From: Liopterus haemorrhoidalis
Lineage: Eukaryota > Arthropoda > Insecta > Coleoptera > Dytiscidae
Direction: 5' to 3'
NCBI GenBank assembly: GCA_963971575.1
Contig: OZ020616.1
Coordinates: 30,856,306-30,920,305 of the forward strand
DNA: 64,000 bases
How positions within the stretch are numbered: position 1 is the stretch's first letter; the number at the start of each line of letters is the position of its first letter. The notes below the pieces were generated by a model. The model did not search any database, was not told the origin of the DNA, and was given only the letters and a program-made list of their open reading frames with translations. Of this stretch, positions 22,246 through 33,001 are shown in pieces. The translations under genes were made by a program, and so were the position numbers.

Positions 22246-22926
22246 ATGTAAACATATTATTCTCGCCCGAATAATATCACCAACGGAGAATCAAACTACC
22301 GACCGCACAATCCAGACTGTTTCACCACCAAACTGCACCAAACTTAATGCACTCGGCCACTCCGTTGGCTTATTGAAACTAAATAAAACTTTTTACTGAA
22401 ATCGGCAATAAAGTAAGATCAATAGCGGCTGATAAATAAGACGTGAATTTAAACATTATAGACAATTCTGATTTTTTGCTGTTTCTCTCTCTATATTTAC
22501 TTAATTTTAAATTAAAAATCGACACTACTGTCGTGCGTTGTGCGCAAAACAGTTATTTCGTCTACGAGATATGAAATATAATGACTCAATGTGCTGCATG
22601 CATTGATAGCTCATATTACTATTGTATTGCAGCGATTGGCATTGAGTGGAGGTAACAGCAGAATTCCTATTCTTGGAGCTGCAAACGTTTGCAGTTATTA
22701 GCTTGCAAAGTGGACGTTAGCCTACCGATATTTGCATGTAAATAATAATTTAATCCAAATACTTTTAAAATTAAATTTATTTTTAAAGAATTTCAAGAAC
22801 AGAAATCGGATATAATAGATGCAAAAATAAGAATACAGGATATCGCATGTTCTGTATAGCACATAAAAAGTTATTTTTTTTGCTTAATTTACTTGACTAA
22901 TACATATTAAATCATAAAATGTTATA

Positions 22927-23139
22927 CAGTGAATTTCTTTTATCCTGAAACATTTAAATTATTATTATGCATAACCATGCATAATAATAATTTTCCCTAG
23001 TGGGAAAAAAAAGCATGGTAACGACAAATTATTTTAACAACAATGTTAAATCGCCTATGTTGCAACTTTACATTGCTGTTAGATTTCACTTACCATAGTA
23101 ACGATAATACCTACATTGCAGGATAAAAGAAATTCATTG
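22927..23139. mobile_element. TA-flanked MITE
   Basis: CAGTGAATTTCTTTTATCCTG faces CAGGATAAAAGAAATTCATTG as an inverted repeat of about 21 bp with one mismatch, flanked by TA on both sides. It is 213 bp and non-coding, of Tc1/mariner or pogo type. Confidence 0.92.
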
Positions 23140-23279
23140 TATGTCTATATTTTATATGATTTTATTTGTAAACGTACATGTAGTTAAAAAAATTATGTTC
23201 ATCTTAATGATGATTTTCATTCCCGGAAGAATATCTCAATTATGTGTCAATATCCTATCCTATGTCAAATATCCTATGC

Positions 23280-23815
23280 CATTGGGGACATCCTGGGGAC
23301 ATTCTCCTGCGGCAGAAAGAATCTTTTCCTTACAATGATGAGCTGTAAGAATTCTGGCTGAAGTCTCTTGGCAAAACAAACAGACTGTAGGCTTTGTTTC
23401 CCTGAACTGGCAATTATGACACTGCCTTCTCTATTTATTTACAATTCCCTGTTGTATGCGCACAGAAACTTCAATGAACTTGTAACACATGAGCAGGTAC
23501 ATAGCTATAATACAATACAATGTTTATGAATTTGCTGCCTGATAATTTTAAATCTGACTGTTATAATACTTGAAACAAAAATTTTTTTTTTTTCAACAGG
23601 CAATCCGATTTATTCTGTCAATGAATTCTTGTCTTGTCAATGAATTTTAACGCGCTTACTAGTAGTCTCTCTGAACTCTTGTTTTAATATTTAGTGCTAT
23701 ATTTATTTATTTTTTCTTCTATTTTAAATTATTATTTTGTGTATATTATGTGTAATTACGACTGACTTTAAACAATTTATGTATTGTAACATAGTCAATA
23801 AATTATATTATTATT
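23280..23815 (+). pseudogene. LINE 3' end (Jockey-like RT tail)
   Basis: Fragments AAERIFSLQ, AVRILAEVSWQNKQTVG, CLLYLFTIPCC and RYIAIIQYN match the C-terminal tail of Jockey-group reverse transcriptase proteins (usually a Q-K-R-A-V-R-I-L start). Stops are frequent. It ends in an ATT-rich tail at about 23800-23815 and lies inside the copy A hAT. Confidence 0.75.
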
Positions 23816-24029
23816 ATGCTTCCGGTTACAGCACCTCCATTAGAGGTTTCCATAATCCGCCACTGATTAAGAGAAATAATCAATAAACTTCCGTAAAATT
23901 GGCAGTAAATTGTATAACATTTATTGTTAATTGTGATCCTTGAAAAAACAGTTGTATACATGCAAAGCGCGTTTCTAGCTTTCATGTAATCTGTCAGAGC
24001 TACACTAATAGTTTTTTTCATGATTGAGA

Positions 24030-24590
24030 GGAGGAAAGCTAGAGTGACCCCCCTGACAAATTGCGGAAGAAGTGGTAGTCAGTGGGGGCTAGGTCTGGTA
24101 AGTATGGAGGATGATGAAGAAGTTCCAACTCCAATTCCTGTAGTTTTGCCACAGTCATTTGTGCAGTGTGTGGTCTAGCGTTATCATGCAATAAGATAGG
24201 AGTCGATCTGTTGACCAATCTAGGCTGTTTTTCTTTAAGTTTTTGCATCATTTCGTTCAGCTAGCTGCAGTATATTTCTGCTGTGATCGATGAGCCAGGT
24301 TTTATGAAATCATAATGGATCACACCTGCGCTAGACCACCAAACATTCACCATCAGCTTCTTTTGATGAATATTGCGCTTTGTGTGTTTTGGTGATTCAT
24401 CCTTGTCCAACCACTGTGCTGAACGTTTGCGATTGTCATATTGGATCCATTTCTCATCTCAAGTGACAATTCGATTCAAAAATGGATCAGATTTGTGACC
24501 AGAAAGCAACACCAAGCAAGCTTCCAAATGCTTTTGTTTCTGTCAGTTCGTCCAGTTGGTTGCAGTATTCTGCTGTGATCGGTGAACCAG
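24030..24590 (-). pseudogene. Mariner DD34D transposase remnant
   Basis: On the - strand: DPFLNRIVT, stop, DEKWIQYDNRKRSAQWLD; then KKLMVNVWWSSAGVIHYDF; SSITAEIYCS; LLHDNARPHTAQMTV; and HHPPYLPDLAPTDYHFFRN. All three catalytic Asp positions are visible, with 34 residues between the last two, placing it near SETMAR-like mariners. Stops occur just before the first Asp and after EIYCS, and the C-terminus is lost. Confidence 0.92.
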
Positions 24591-25907
24591 TTTTTTTTTT
24601 TTTTTTGTTTGGTTTTTAAGTTACTTCTACGAAATTTGGCGCACCAATTTGATAATGAGAGCAATTCTGTAAAAATTTACTGTGTAGTAACGTTACTACA
24701 AGATAAAATATTATAAAAGGTATAATGCCTTTCATTCATAATAGTAACTGACCTTGCTCATAGAGACAAATTTTGTTACAATGATCATAGTAACTTAGTT
24801 ACAGAATTAGTCTGATTGTCTGCTGCGTAGTAACACTAGAGCCAAATACACTATTAATGTTTCGCGCGGTGTGCGATGCCGTATTTCCACGTAAGAACTC
24901 ATACTTCATAATAGTGCGAATTTTCGAACGTTCCATTTTCAACTAAATTAATTTACAAAAAAGTTTTTGAAATTTTTTAGAGCATACAATGATTTCTTTA
25001 AACAGGCGAGATGTGTAACTTTCCAACAACATAACAGAACGGTAAAATATTAAGCCAATATCAAATAATAAGCTGTTAAAGTTGGCAATATTATTAACTA
25101 CAAATTTCATCCTTGACGACTTGATATTTATACAGAAAGAGAATTCGAATTTAAGACCTTGGAAAGATAGTACGTTACAACCTACAGAAAGCCGCGTGTC
25201 GGCCATTAGTGGATTAATTTTAATTATACTAATAATATTACATCTGCAACTGCAACACTTGGAAGCTTAGCATGTGTCGGTAAAACAATTAATGATTTAC
25301 AACCTACGAAGGAAATGTTCGGGACCTTGGTAGACGTGGGAACTATTCATTTCAATGTATTTGTGCTAGAATCTTTCACAATGGTATATATTTTTTCAGG
25401 ATATGGAACATTAACTTTGTTAGTTCGTATTTGACCAATTAAAGGAAACAATCAACTCCTACATCTGTATATAATAATTCGTGGTCACACAACTTTATAG
25501 AAAAATTTAATGAATTTGTTCAACTCATATTTATTTTGCTTGATTGTTTAATTAGAATAAATATAAATACTTAATACAAAGCAATAAAATAAATTTAATG
25601 AAACTAAGTAAAAGCAACATTTTTGCTTAGTTTCATATTGCTTTAATAATATTATAACTTGTTTTGTAAATTTAACTATTTTTTCTACCACAATGCTTAA
25701 AATAAGCACTTTACGCACGCATTACAGTATCTAAAATGACATTTTTCGCACACTAGTGCGTAAAGTGTAGCTATGGCAACTAACTGTCTATAATTATCAA
25801 ATGTACACTTTCATGTTATTAAATACACAAATGAAAGACATGATTAAATGAAAATACTTTTGTAGAAAACTTAAAAGAAAATCTAAATAAGTATAACGAT
25901 CGATTAA
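24591..25907. other. No gene seen
   Basis: AT-rich interior of the pogo-like element. A T-run at 24591-24606 and a hairpin-prone stretch near 25600-25650 are visible, with no coding exon. Confidence 0.45.
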
Positions 25908-26151
25908 GACCCAGTCTTTCCATCTTCAGGTAAACCTCTAGGTAACTGACAGATAAGGTTATCTGGATCTTCATCTATTGAGTAAATGTCAATACCAATC
26001 AGTGAATTCAATACGTCAGTCTCATTATCCGTTAGATAATTATCCGATAGATAAATTTGTATTGAAAAACGGGATGACATTTATTCAGCAAAGAAAGTAT
26101 CACCTAAACATATCTGTCAGAGTGTTACTTGAAAGGTGGAAAGACTGGGTC
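25908..26151. mobile_element. Harbinger-type MITE
   Basis: GACCCAGTCTTTCCATCTTC faces GGTGGAAAGACTGGGTC, with TAA immediately outside both ends (25905-25907 and 26152-26154). A 3-bp TAA target is the Harbinger/PIF preference. It is 244 bp and non-coding. Confidence 0.88.
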
Positions 26152-26159
26152 TAAGACAA

Positions 26160-26726
26160 TCATTTTATAAATAACTAACAATTTGTTATTGAAAATCCAT
26201 CTTATGTTCAAATCCATTTTATGTCAAAATTCTGAAAAAATATACATACGGACAAATATTAACTATTGGGTTAACATGAAGTTTAAGATGAAGTAAAATT
26301 ATGAAGTGATTCTTTACTTCACAAATTAAGACCATGATTGGTTAAGTAAAGAATCATTAATTAATTTTGTCTCGTACATTATGGACATTACTTGCCATCT
26401 TGCGTGCAATTTTGGTACTAAAAGTACCAAAATGGTGTGTAATCTTTTGAATCTTTATTAATATTTTCGGTGTTTGATAAAATGATGATATGTAATACGT
26501 GTATAAAAGACTCTTCTCAATGTCGTGTTAACATTTTCGGCAATCGGCTGACGCTTTGTGTGAAAATTCGCACTAGATTGAAAAGCAGCACCGTAGCAAC
26601 GGGCTGGCGTCGGGGCATATGTATACTAAGATACTTAAAAACATCATTTTCCCTCTTAGATAAACGAGAACCACTTATTTTAAAATATTTCTACACAGCG
26701 TCATAGAATTTTTGAAGTTATGTATA
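26160..26726. other. No gene seen
   Basis: Short hairpins (GTGATTCTTTACTTC with its complement; GGTACTAAAAGTACC) are present. The open frame at 26470-26706 lacks recognisable motifs. Confidence 0.45.
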
Positions 26727-26734
26727 CATAGTTA

Positions 26735-27630
26735 CAGGGCCGGTCCGAGAAAAGCGGGGCCCGGTGCAAGATGCTCGTGTGGAGACTTCTTCTTCTAAAA
26801 AAAAAAATAACACATTCAAAATACTTGTATTTTGCAATATTGCACTTATTATTTGTACATATTACTTACACTAATAATTTATGAATAATTATAATTAATA
26901 TTTAACAAAATAATATAAATAGTTAAAAAGATCTATAAATACCTATTTCATAACGACCAATGCCCATAGAAAACCTATTGTTACCTATTGTGCCAGTAGG
27001 TAGTAAAATTGAGGTAGACCAAAGCTTAGGTGGATTTTATTTATACATAACACTTCACTCAATAAGTCTCCGGTCTGACATATATATATGGCAACACTGT
27101 TGACAGACCCATATGATTTCTGGATAGTACCAACCTTGAAACGATACGTGTGAAAATTTCATGACATTCTGACAATTAGTTTAGTGGTTACAGTGGTTTT
27201 AGTGACTCCAGTAATTTTCAAAAGAATGGATAAAAAAGAATTTCGTGTGTTGATTAAATTGTTTTTTGATGGATTTAATTTAAATTAATTAATTTTTTTA
27301 ATTTTAGGAGCGTTGGAATGAATGTATCACTCTTGAAGGAGAGTATGTTGATGAATAAAGTCGAATTTCTAAAAAAAAAAAAATGTTTTTTTAATTAGAC
27401 CGCAGACTTATTCAGCGACGTGGTATTTAGTAGAAATAAGTCCAAATCATTTCATATTTTGTATAAAGGTACACTGCAACTATGAAAAGAACCGATTTAT
27501 GCATTCTATAAATAAAAAATTTTAAAAATCGTGTCGCGCGGGGCCTTCCGAAGCGCGGGGCCTTCCGAAGTGCGGGGCCTTGTGCGGTCGCACCGTTCGC
27601 ACCGTTCGCACCGTACTCTGGCCGGCCCTG
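26735..27630. mobile_element. hAT element carrying a mariner
   Basis: The ends CAGGGCCGGTCCGAG and CTGGCCGGCCCTG are flanked by CATAGTTA and CATACTTA (7 of 8). GC-rich repeats GCGGGGCCTTCCGAAG and CGCACCGTT lie near the right end. No hAT coding remains. A deleted mariner occupies 27050-27423. Confidence 0.9.
27050..27423 (+). mobile_element. Internally deleted mariner
   Basis: The ends share AATAAGTCTCCGGTCTGAC at the left with its near complement ACCGCAGACTTATT at the right, flanked by TA. The 5' coding end (MDKKEFRVLIK) joins directly to the mariner C-terminal signature (RWNECITLEGEYVDE), so nearly all of the transposase is deleted. It is 374 bp and nested in the hAT. Confidence 0.9.
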
Positions 27631-27976
27631 CATACTTATGTAAACTTCAAACAAATTTCAAAGTATGTATGGTAGCACGACATACGGCGTATATATATAC
27701 CCACACAACATCCGTACATTTGATAGAATGCTATGTATATACATATATCTTATATTGATCCGTGATGCCATTCTCTACTTTATTTTGTTTTTGTCAGTGT
27801 ATAAGCATATATGTTTGAATTACTTCAACTGTTTGAAAACAGCGTTAACAAACACTTCAGAATTGAATACGAAAAATAAATAAATGAAAGATTAAACCGA
27901 TTAACCAGGGTCTTACTGTAGTATAAATAATGTTTTTAATTTTAGCACTAGGCGCTAGTTGTCACTAGCAGATAAT

Positions 27977-29056
27977 CGGGTCTATTCTCTAAGCTTGATG
28001 TTAAAATCTTAGCGTCAGAAACTGACGTTAATTTTTTTAACACCATTTTTAACCTAAATGCTATTCGCTAAACATATATGTGTTAAAATTATAGCGCGGC
28101 GGCGTTAAAATAGCCAGTTAACGTTCTACAATAAACGCCTACCGAAACGGTGACTTTAAAAGTTAACGCTAGTGTTTAGTTTGCAAAAATGGCTGATCCT
28201 ATTTAAGTAAATGTCATGTTATTTAAAAAAAAAAAAATGAATAAAACACAAGACGGTAGGAATATTAATCAACTTTCTATTACTTTTTAAAGTGAATTCT
28301 TTAAAGTAGAGATAAGAATGACGCCTCATAATTTTTGTTATACAAGTAACTCAGACGCAAGTTCAAGTTATTGTATAGAAAGGAGTATTGGAGAGCAGTT
28401 TTGGTTTTTGTTGAGACACAGAACTTAAAATTATAATCCTCTGAAAGCTATAAAACTTCGCTTATGCCTCCGCCGTGTTTCATAATATCGCAGTACATTT
28501 TAATGGTGTATTATTTGAAGAAACAATTGATGAGATTGATAATGACGATCACAACAGTGTTATTCCAGGGTAGAAATAGCGTAATAAATCAAATTTAATA
28601 ATTAATATCACCGAACACCTTTTTAAAAATAGAATGAACATATAATTCACATATTATTAAAAAATTAGATAAACTGTTATAATACAATGTAGTATATAAA
28701 TTGACTAAACAAAAGTTGAATAAAGTTATATTTTTATTTAATACCTACACTGTTTTTAAAATAAATTTCGCCACTGAATATTTAATTCAACACCGAAATA
28801 TTAGGTTAAGATTCTCTTGGCATTTGACTAAATAAATACTCCTGTTAAAATTCAACGTAACAGCGCATGCGCGTGCAGTTAATATTAGCCTCTCTACAGG
28901 GTGAGTTAGCGCTTCGCGTTCACAAATATTGTATTAACGCTTACCTTAACAAATGCTCTTACAGAATAGCATTTTTGGATAGACGTTAGACATGGAGTTA
29001 AAATAAAAATATTAACCTGACGCTAATTTTAACGCATTTCTTACAGAATACACCCG
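27977..29056 (+). mobile_element. Harbinger-like transposon remnant
   Basis: The ends CGGGTCTATTCTCTAAGC (with TTAAAATCTTAGCGTCAG) and CTTACAGAATACACCCG form an imperfect inverted repeat of about 40 bp. The 1,080 bp interior includes the end of a Harbinger-type nuclease. Both flanks belong to the same Helitron helicase, which fixes the boundaries. The 3-bp duplication is degraded. Confidence 0.82.
28466..28573 (+). pseudogene. Harbinger nuclease C-terminal remnant
   Basis: Reads SAVFHNIAVHFNGVLFEE followed by TIDEIDNDD and a stop at 28571-28573. The A-V-x-H-N-I block is the conserved end of the HARBI1-like DDE nuclease. Upstream sequence is too degraded to follow, and the catalytic residues are not visible. 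Confidence 0.72.
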
Positions 29057-29545
29057 AAAGGATATTACTAGAACTGATACGCAAACACGCTATATGTAAT
29101 TGCTCATGCGAGATGCATGGACTCCACAAACCAATGTCAACTTGTTTTAGGGTTTGACCCTGCGACTTATTAATAGGCAGCGCAAAACAAACTCTGTTAG
29201 GAAACTGGAGGTGCTTGAACTGAAATGGTAAAATTGTAGGGATCATGGGTATTCTAGGAGTTATCACCTTTTCGCCTGTACTGCAAACAGTCATTGATTG
29301 CCTTTACTATATATTCTTTTAAAGTGTTCACTTGTAAGCGTGTTCCATTACATAATTGTGTCTGGTTTATGTTCCTCAGCAATATTATTGTTGTACCTAC
29401 TTTCAAAGTAAGAGCGTTAGGAGCTAATCCTGATAGGTTAAGAAAATTCAGGAATTCGACTGGATAATGAATGGCATCCTGCTCATCTACAACTTTGTCG
29501 ACAGCCGTGTAAGTACGGAAGAGAGATTCAAACTCAGAAAAGATT

Positions 29546-30049
29546 ACATTCTCAGTAAAAATCGTTTGGAACTACTAAATCTTTTTTTATTTTTCAATTC
29601 TAATTAGTCTATAAATCATATACCAAGATTGTCAATGAAAAAATATATGTTGTAACTGATAATTTGAAGAAAAGGCGTTAAATAAAACCGAAAAGATTTT
29701 GTATTACTCGCACGCACAGATATCATTATAACTTTGGAACTACTGAGCAGATTTTAAAATTATTTCATTTCTGAACTGTATAAATCGTGTGGTAACCTTG
29801 TCGCTGACGAAATCTATGCGAAAAAAATGCGTTAAATATGAACGGGAAACATGGATTTCTTTTATCCCGCGCGCATAAATTGCCCCATCCTACGAAGATC
29901 GTCAATAACTCAATATTTTAATTTTTTGAAATACGTAAGTTAAAGAGTTCTTTATGTGAAAAAAGCTATTTATCTCACAAAACTAAACGTTATGCTACCA
30001 AAATTATAGTTTTGTGAGATACGAATTTATTTATGGAAAGATTACACGA
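29546..30049. repeat. Dispersed repeat with 'GGAACTACTGA' phrases
   Basis: The phrases TTTGGAACTACTGAGCAG (near 29730) and TTTGGAACTACTGAACCA (near 30640), with CTACGAAGATCGT nearby, recur on both sides of the hAT at 30058. This suggests a duplicated Helitron-associated non-coding segment. There is no coding signal. Confidence 0.45.
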
Positions 30050-30057
30050 TATTCTAA

Positions 30058-30374
30058 CAGAGCCGCAGTAAGGGGCCCCCCCCTTTTCGAAATCCCTCCA
30101 CCCGTCGCCCCCTCCGCTCCGGAGGGGGCGACGGCTCCTAGCGCACTAAGGAAAAAAGCGCCACATTGCGAAGGTGAGGACCTTTTTTTTTTGCTCATCA
30201 TTTGGATTTTGGGAGGTGAGGACCTTTTTTTTGCTCATCACTTGGATTTTGGGATTGAGGACCTTTTTTTTTTGCTCATCACTTGGATTTTGGGAAGTGA
30301 GGACCACCTTTTTTTGCCAAGGGCGCCAAAACACAGTTTTGCCCCTAGCGCAAGTTTTCCTTACTGCGGCTCTG
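30058..30374. mobile_element. Non-autonomous hAT with internal tandem repeats
   Basis: The ends CAGAGCCGCAGTAAGG and CCTTACTGCGGCTCTG are a perfect 16-bp inverted repeat, flanked by a perfect 8-bp duplication TATTCTAA (30050-30057 and 30375-30382). About four units of roughly 42 bp (GTGAGGACC, T-run, then GCTCATCACTTGGATTTTGG) fill 30172-30310. The perfect TIR and TSD indicate recent insertion. The ORFs here are just the repeat translated. Confidence 0.96.
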
Positions 30375-30382
30375 TATTCTAA

Positions 30383-31906
30383 CACATAATAATTTATATA
30401 CATAATTTTATATTTATATTACATAATTACTAGGACGACGAATAGGAGTGAATGGAAAAAGCTGTGACGCCGTTCTCCCGCGAAAGAAGAGAACAAGTAC
30501 AAGTAGAAATCAAACTCTACATACAAAGCCCGACACCAGTGATGGTAAAAGGGCTCAACGATTAAGTAAGTATATTACATAATTCAAAAAATGAAAATAT
30601 TCAGTTACAACGATCTTCGTAGAATGGGTCGAAATATTATTATAAATTTGGAACTACTGAACCAATTTTAATTAAACACAGTCGAAAAACTGACCGGATG
30701 ATGTAGCTACAGATAGAGAAAAAAAAAAAACATAGAAATCGGATTAACAGTTCTCGAATGAAAAGCCTCCACATGGACAGAGAGATAGATACACAGACAG
30801 AGAGGCTCTGCATTTATATATATAGAGATTTACTATAAATTCGTTATACGGATTTATAAAAATGTTTTTTTTTTTTTTTTTGTTGGACTTCAGAGAACAA
30901 GCTGTGCACAGTTTATGACACCCTGGTTGAGAACCACTGACAACTAGTATTCTTGGGAGAAAGTAGCAAACAAGGTGGATATTTAAAATAATTACTTAGA
31001 ATATTTCAGCCAATTTTAATTTACTTTTCTTATTTATGAAGGTGATAAATATTCTATATCAGTACATAATTTTTCTTCAACATAAAAAATGTTCATGATA
31101 AAATCACCTTATTAACAAATATTTACTTGCGTGAAGTAAAAAGAAACTCAAATACTTAACTATTTAATATTAATGTTTTTAATCATCTAATTGAAATGTC
31201 TTGTAGCAGCCAATATGAAAATTTGTGATAAAAATTATTGACAACAGCAATAGTAGAAAATGAAATGAATGTTAACCTGATTATTCTAAAAATGTCAAGT
31301 ACACACAATAGCATGATCACTGAATACACATTAAAATAAGTAGTTTCATTATGAAAATAGCCTACAATGGCGACCTGCAACCTATATTATCAGCGCTTGC
31401 AGTCGCATGAATCGATTACTCAGTTATTAATTAAAATAGTCTAAATATTATGTAATAAGTTGCTTTTAAATGCGAGTTTTATCTCAATGCCTCTTATAAG
31501 GACAAAAATTTTTGGAAATTTTGAATTGAGGCGAGTGAGGCACCCACTTTCTCTTTACTGGTAAAAAGAGGCGACAGTAATAGAAAAGGAGCGCCAAAAC
31601 TGTAAAAAGGGCCGCATTTTTTAATGTGGAATAGAGTTTTCTTTTTTTTTTTTGTTCATCACTTAAATTTTGAATGGTTTTCTTTTATTTGATCATCACT
31701 TGTTCACTAATCATTATGTTTCTAGGACAGTGCCATTATTATGATCTTCTTCTCTTTCTCAGGTGTCAAACTGGTTCGGCACGGCTATTATTAGTTTTTT
31801 TTTTTTTTTTTTCTGTACACGTTTCCTGTAATGCAGAATTTTTGCAAACGGTATAAATAACGAAATATTCCGAAGCTTACCGAAGTGTCTCCAGCTATAA
31901 CTAGAC
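30383..31906. other. No gene seen; Helitron-like tail and decayed repeat
   Basis: Near 30760-30830, CACATGGACAGAGAG, ATACACAGACAGAG and a TATATATATAGAG end look like the 3' tail of a widespread insect repeat. At 31540-31700, GGAGCGCCAAAACTG and a T-run followed by GTTCATCACTTAAATTTTG resemble the internal units of the hAT at 30058. No exon recognised. Confidence 0.45.
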
Positions 31907-32513
31907 CAGGGTTTCCCAAACTTTTTTTCTTGTGGAACCCTTAGGCAATTTTTTACGGATCATGAAACCCTTGCCATACCTAAAGCCAGAGCCGGCGCTG
32001 CCGAGTATGCAAGGCATGCGGGCGCCACCGCGAGGGGGGCGCTGACGTGAGATTGGAAATTGACGTGAGGGCTTTAAATGAATATAAAAGTAATTTAGTG
32101 AAATGTAATTTTAGAAGTGAAGTGAGGACCTTTTTTTTAGGTCTTTACGTAAAATTTATAAATGATGACCTTTTTTTTAGGTCTTCATTTGAAATTTAAA
32201 GTGGCGACCTTTTTTTAGAATGTTGCAAGTGAAATTTCCTCAAATTTAGATTTTAATTGGGTACCAAAAACAATATCAATTAATTTTTCATAATCCACTG
32301 CTGTACATTCAATGGGCTTTTCATTAACAATTTGACTGTATTTGACAGATTTATTAGAAATGTACGCGTAACGCCTTACATTAATAGTTTAATGCGTTAA
32401 GAAAATATTGCAGCTAATCTTATTTTAATATTATATCACAACTTGTCTCGCGGAACCCCAAAATCATTTCGTGGAACCCCAGGGTTCCACGGAACCCACT
32501 TTGGGAAACACTG
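31907..32513. mobile_element. hAT element with GGACC(T)n units
   Basis: The ends CAGGGTTTCCCAAAC and CTTTGGGAAACACTG are flanked by AACTAGAC and AACTAGAT (7 of 8). GGAACCC repeats lie near both ends. Internally, three imperfect units of GACC, T-run, AGGTC spacing occur at about 32118-32218, and a second hAT-like start (CAGAGCCGGCGCTGCC) lies at 31986, suggesting nesting. Confidence 0.9.
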
Positions 32514-32519
32514 AACTAG

Positions 32520-32660
32520 ATTATATGCTTTGACCGATATGAAAAATATTTTGTAAATTTATTCTCTAAGAATCTAAGAATATAATTACATATAGAAATG
32601 TCTAGGGTTTTGTAGGCATAAACAAGAAACTCTAGACACTCTCATATCCTTTGACCGGTT
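32520..32660 (-). repeat. Inverted copy of the 118 bp unit
   Basis: On the - strand it carries TAATTATATTCTTAGATTCT, AGAATAAATTTACAAAATA and CCTAGACATTTCTATATG, matching the tandem units at 17807 and 18838. Confidence 0.8.
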
Positions 32661-32662
32661 CC

Positions 32663-32841
32663 ATGACAACTGGGGCAGTAAGACGATTCGGGCCGTTCAC
32701 AATTGGGACTTTTCACAACTGGGGCCATTGACAACTGGGGCAATGGACAATTCGGGCCGTAGACAATTGGGGCTTTTCACAACTGGGGCGATGGACAATT
32801 CGGGCCGTACACAACTGGGGCTTTTCACAATTGGGGCCATA
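32663..32841 (+). repeat. 16-bp minisatellite, ~11 copies
   Basis: The unit is GACAACTGGGGCNATG with variants ending CCGTA, TTTT or CAATG. Higher-order blocks of 48 and 64 bp are exact multiples of 16. The ORF across it (MDNSGRTQLGLFTTGA repeats) is the minisatellite translated, with no gene context. Confidence 0.93.
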
Positions 32842-33001
32842 ACTATAAGAGCTAGAGTCTTCTTTTGTTTAAAATTAAAAATAATTATTTTAAGAGCTGG
32901 ATTAAGTAAATTTGCGTGTTCTTTAGAAAAGAAAAAAAAAATAATGGTTTGATTAAGTACATTTTGGTGGGAATTATAATAAATAAAAAAAAATGGGTTT
33001 T

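Larger units (their letters stand above)
21498..22369 (-). mobile_element. tRNA-Ser-like SINE with 12-bp target duplication
   Basis: TTATTGAAACTA flanks both sides (21486-21497 and 22370-22381). On the - strand the 5' head (22369-22280) begins GCCAACGG and closes with CCGTTGGT, forming an acceptor-like stem. It contains a box-A-like TGGCCGAGTGCATTAAG and box-B-like GTAGTTTGATTCTCC, about 90 nt long as in class II tRNAs such as Ser. The body ends GCAGAAATAAGCCGATGTT, then a tail of AAAT/AAAC units (21498-21680). A hAT at 21784-22245 splits the body, so the original SINE was about 400 bp including tail. Confidence 0.9.
22490..23866 (-). mobile_element. hAT-like element, copy A (interrupted)
   Basis: Its outer end on the right reads, on the - strand, CAGTGGCGGATTATGGAAAC and continues with AATGGAGGTGCTG. 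The interior matches copy B at 51507-51965 in inverted orientation, including CACTACTGTCGTGCGT, GCGATTGGCATTGAGTGG and AGGATATCGCATGTT blocks. A MITE (22927-23139) and a LINE (about 23290-23815) interrupt it. The left end is not clearly defined. Confidence 0.75.
21036..27918. mobile_element. Pogo/Tigger-like element, repeatedly invaded
   Basis: The left end CAGTAAGACCCCGGTTAACC, with GGGGGATACGTTCCAGGAC after it, faces the right end GATTAACCAGGGTCTTACTG. The GGATACGTTCCA subterminal phrase is typical of Tigger/pogo. TA follows the right end, and TA lies 2 bp outside the left end. Both flanks rejoin a Helitron helicase reading frame. The transposase is not recognisable; most of the 6.9 kb is later insertions. 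Confidence 0.75.
27921..29545 (-). pseudogene. Helitron helicase 3' end, split by insertions
   Basis: On the - strand from about 29545: DKVVDEQDAIHYPVEFLNFL, then LKVGTTIILLRNIN and LCNGTRLQVNTLKEYIV, then FPNRVCFALPINKSQGQTL and SNIL. This is the C-terminal PIF1-like helicase of Helitrons (the INKSQGQTL block is motif VI-like). A Harbinger-like element occupies 27977-29056. The frame resumes at about 27976 and reaches KIKNIIYT, where the pogo-like element begins. The last codons are at 21018-21032. Some stops and frameshifts occur. Rep and most helicase motifs are absent. Confidence 0.9.

Noticed and set aside
22280..22369. Functional tRNA-Ser gene
   Set aside because: Box motifs and acceptor-like stem are present, but the anticodon arm is degenerate and the SINE body, tail and 12-bp duplications follow it.
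30014..30403. Overlapping ORFs rich in FFFC/FFLL on both strands
   Set aside because: They translate the tandem T-run units of a non-autonomous hAT.
32728..32952. Repeat protein with MDNSGRTQLGLFTTGA units
   Set aside because: Product of a 16-bp minisatellite; no promoter, splice or homology support.
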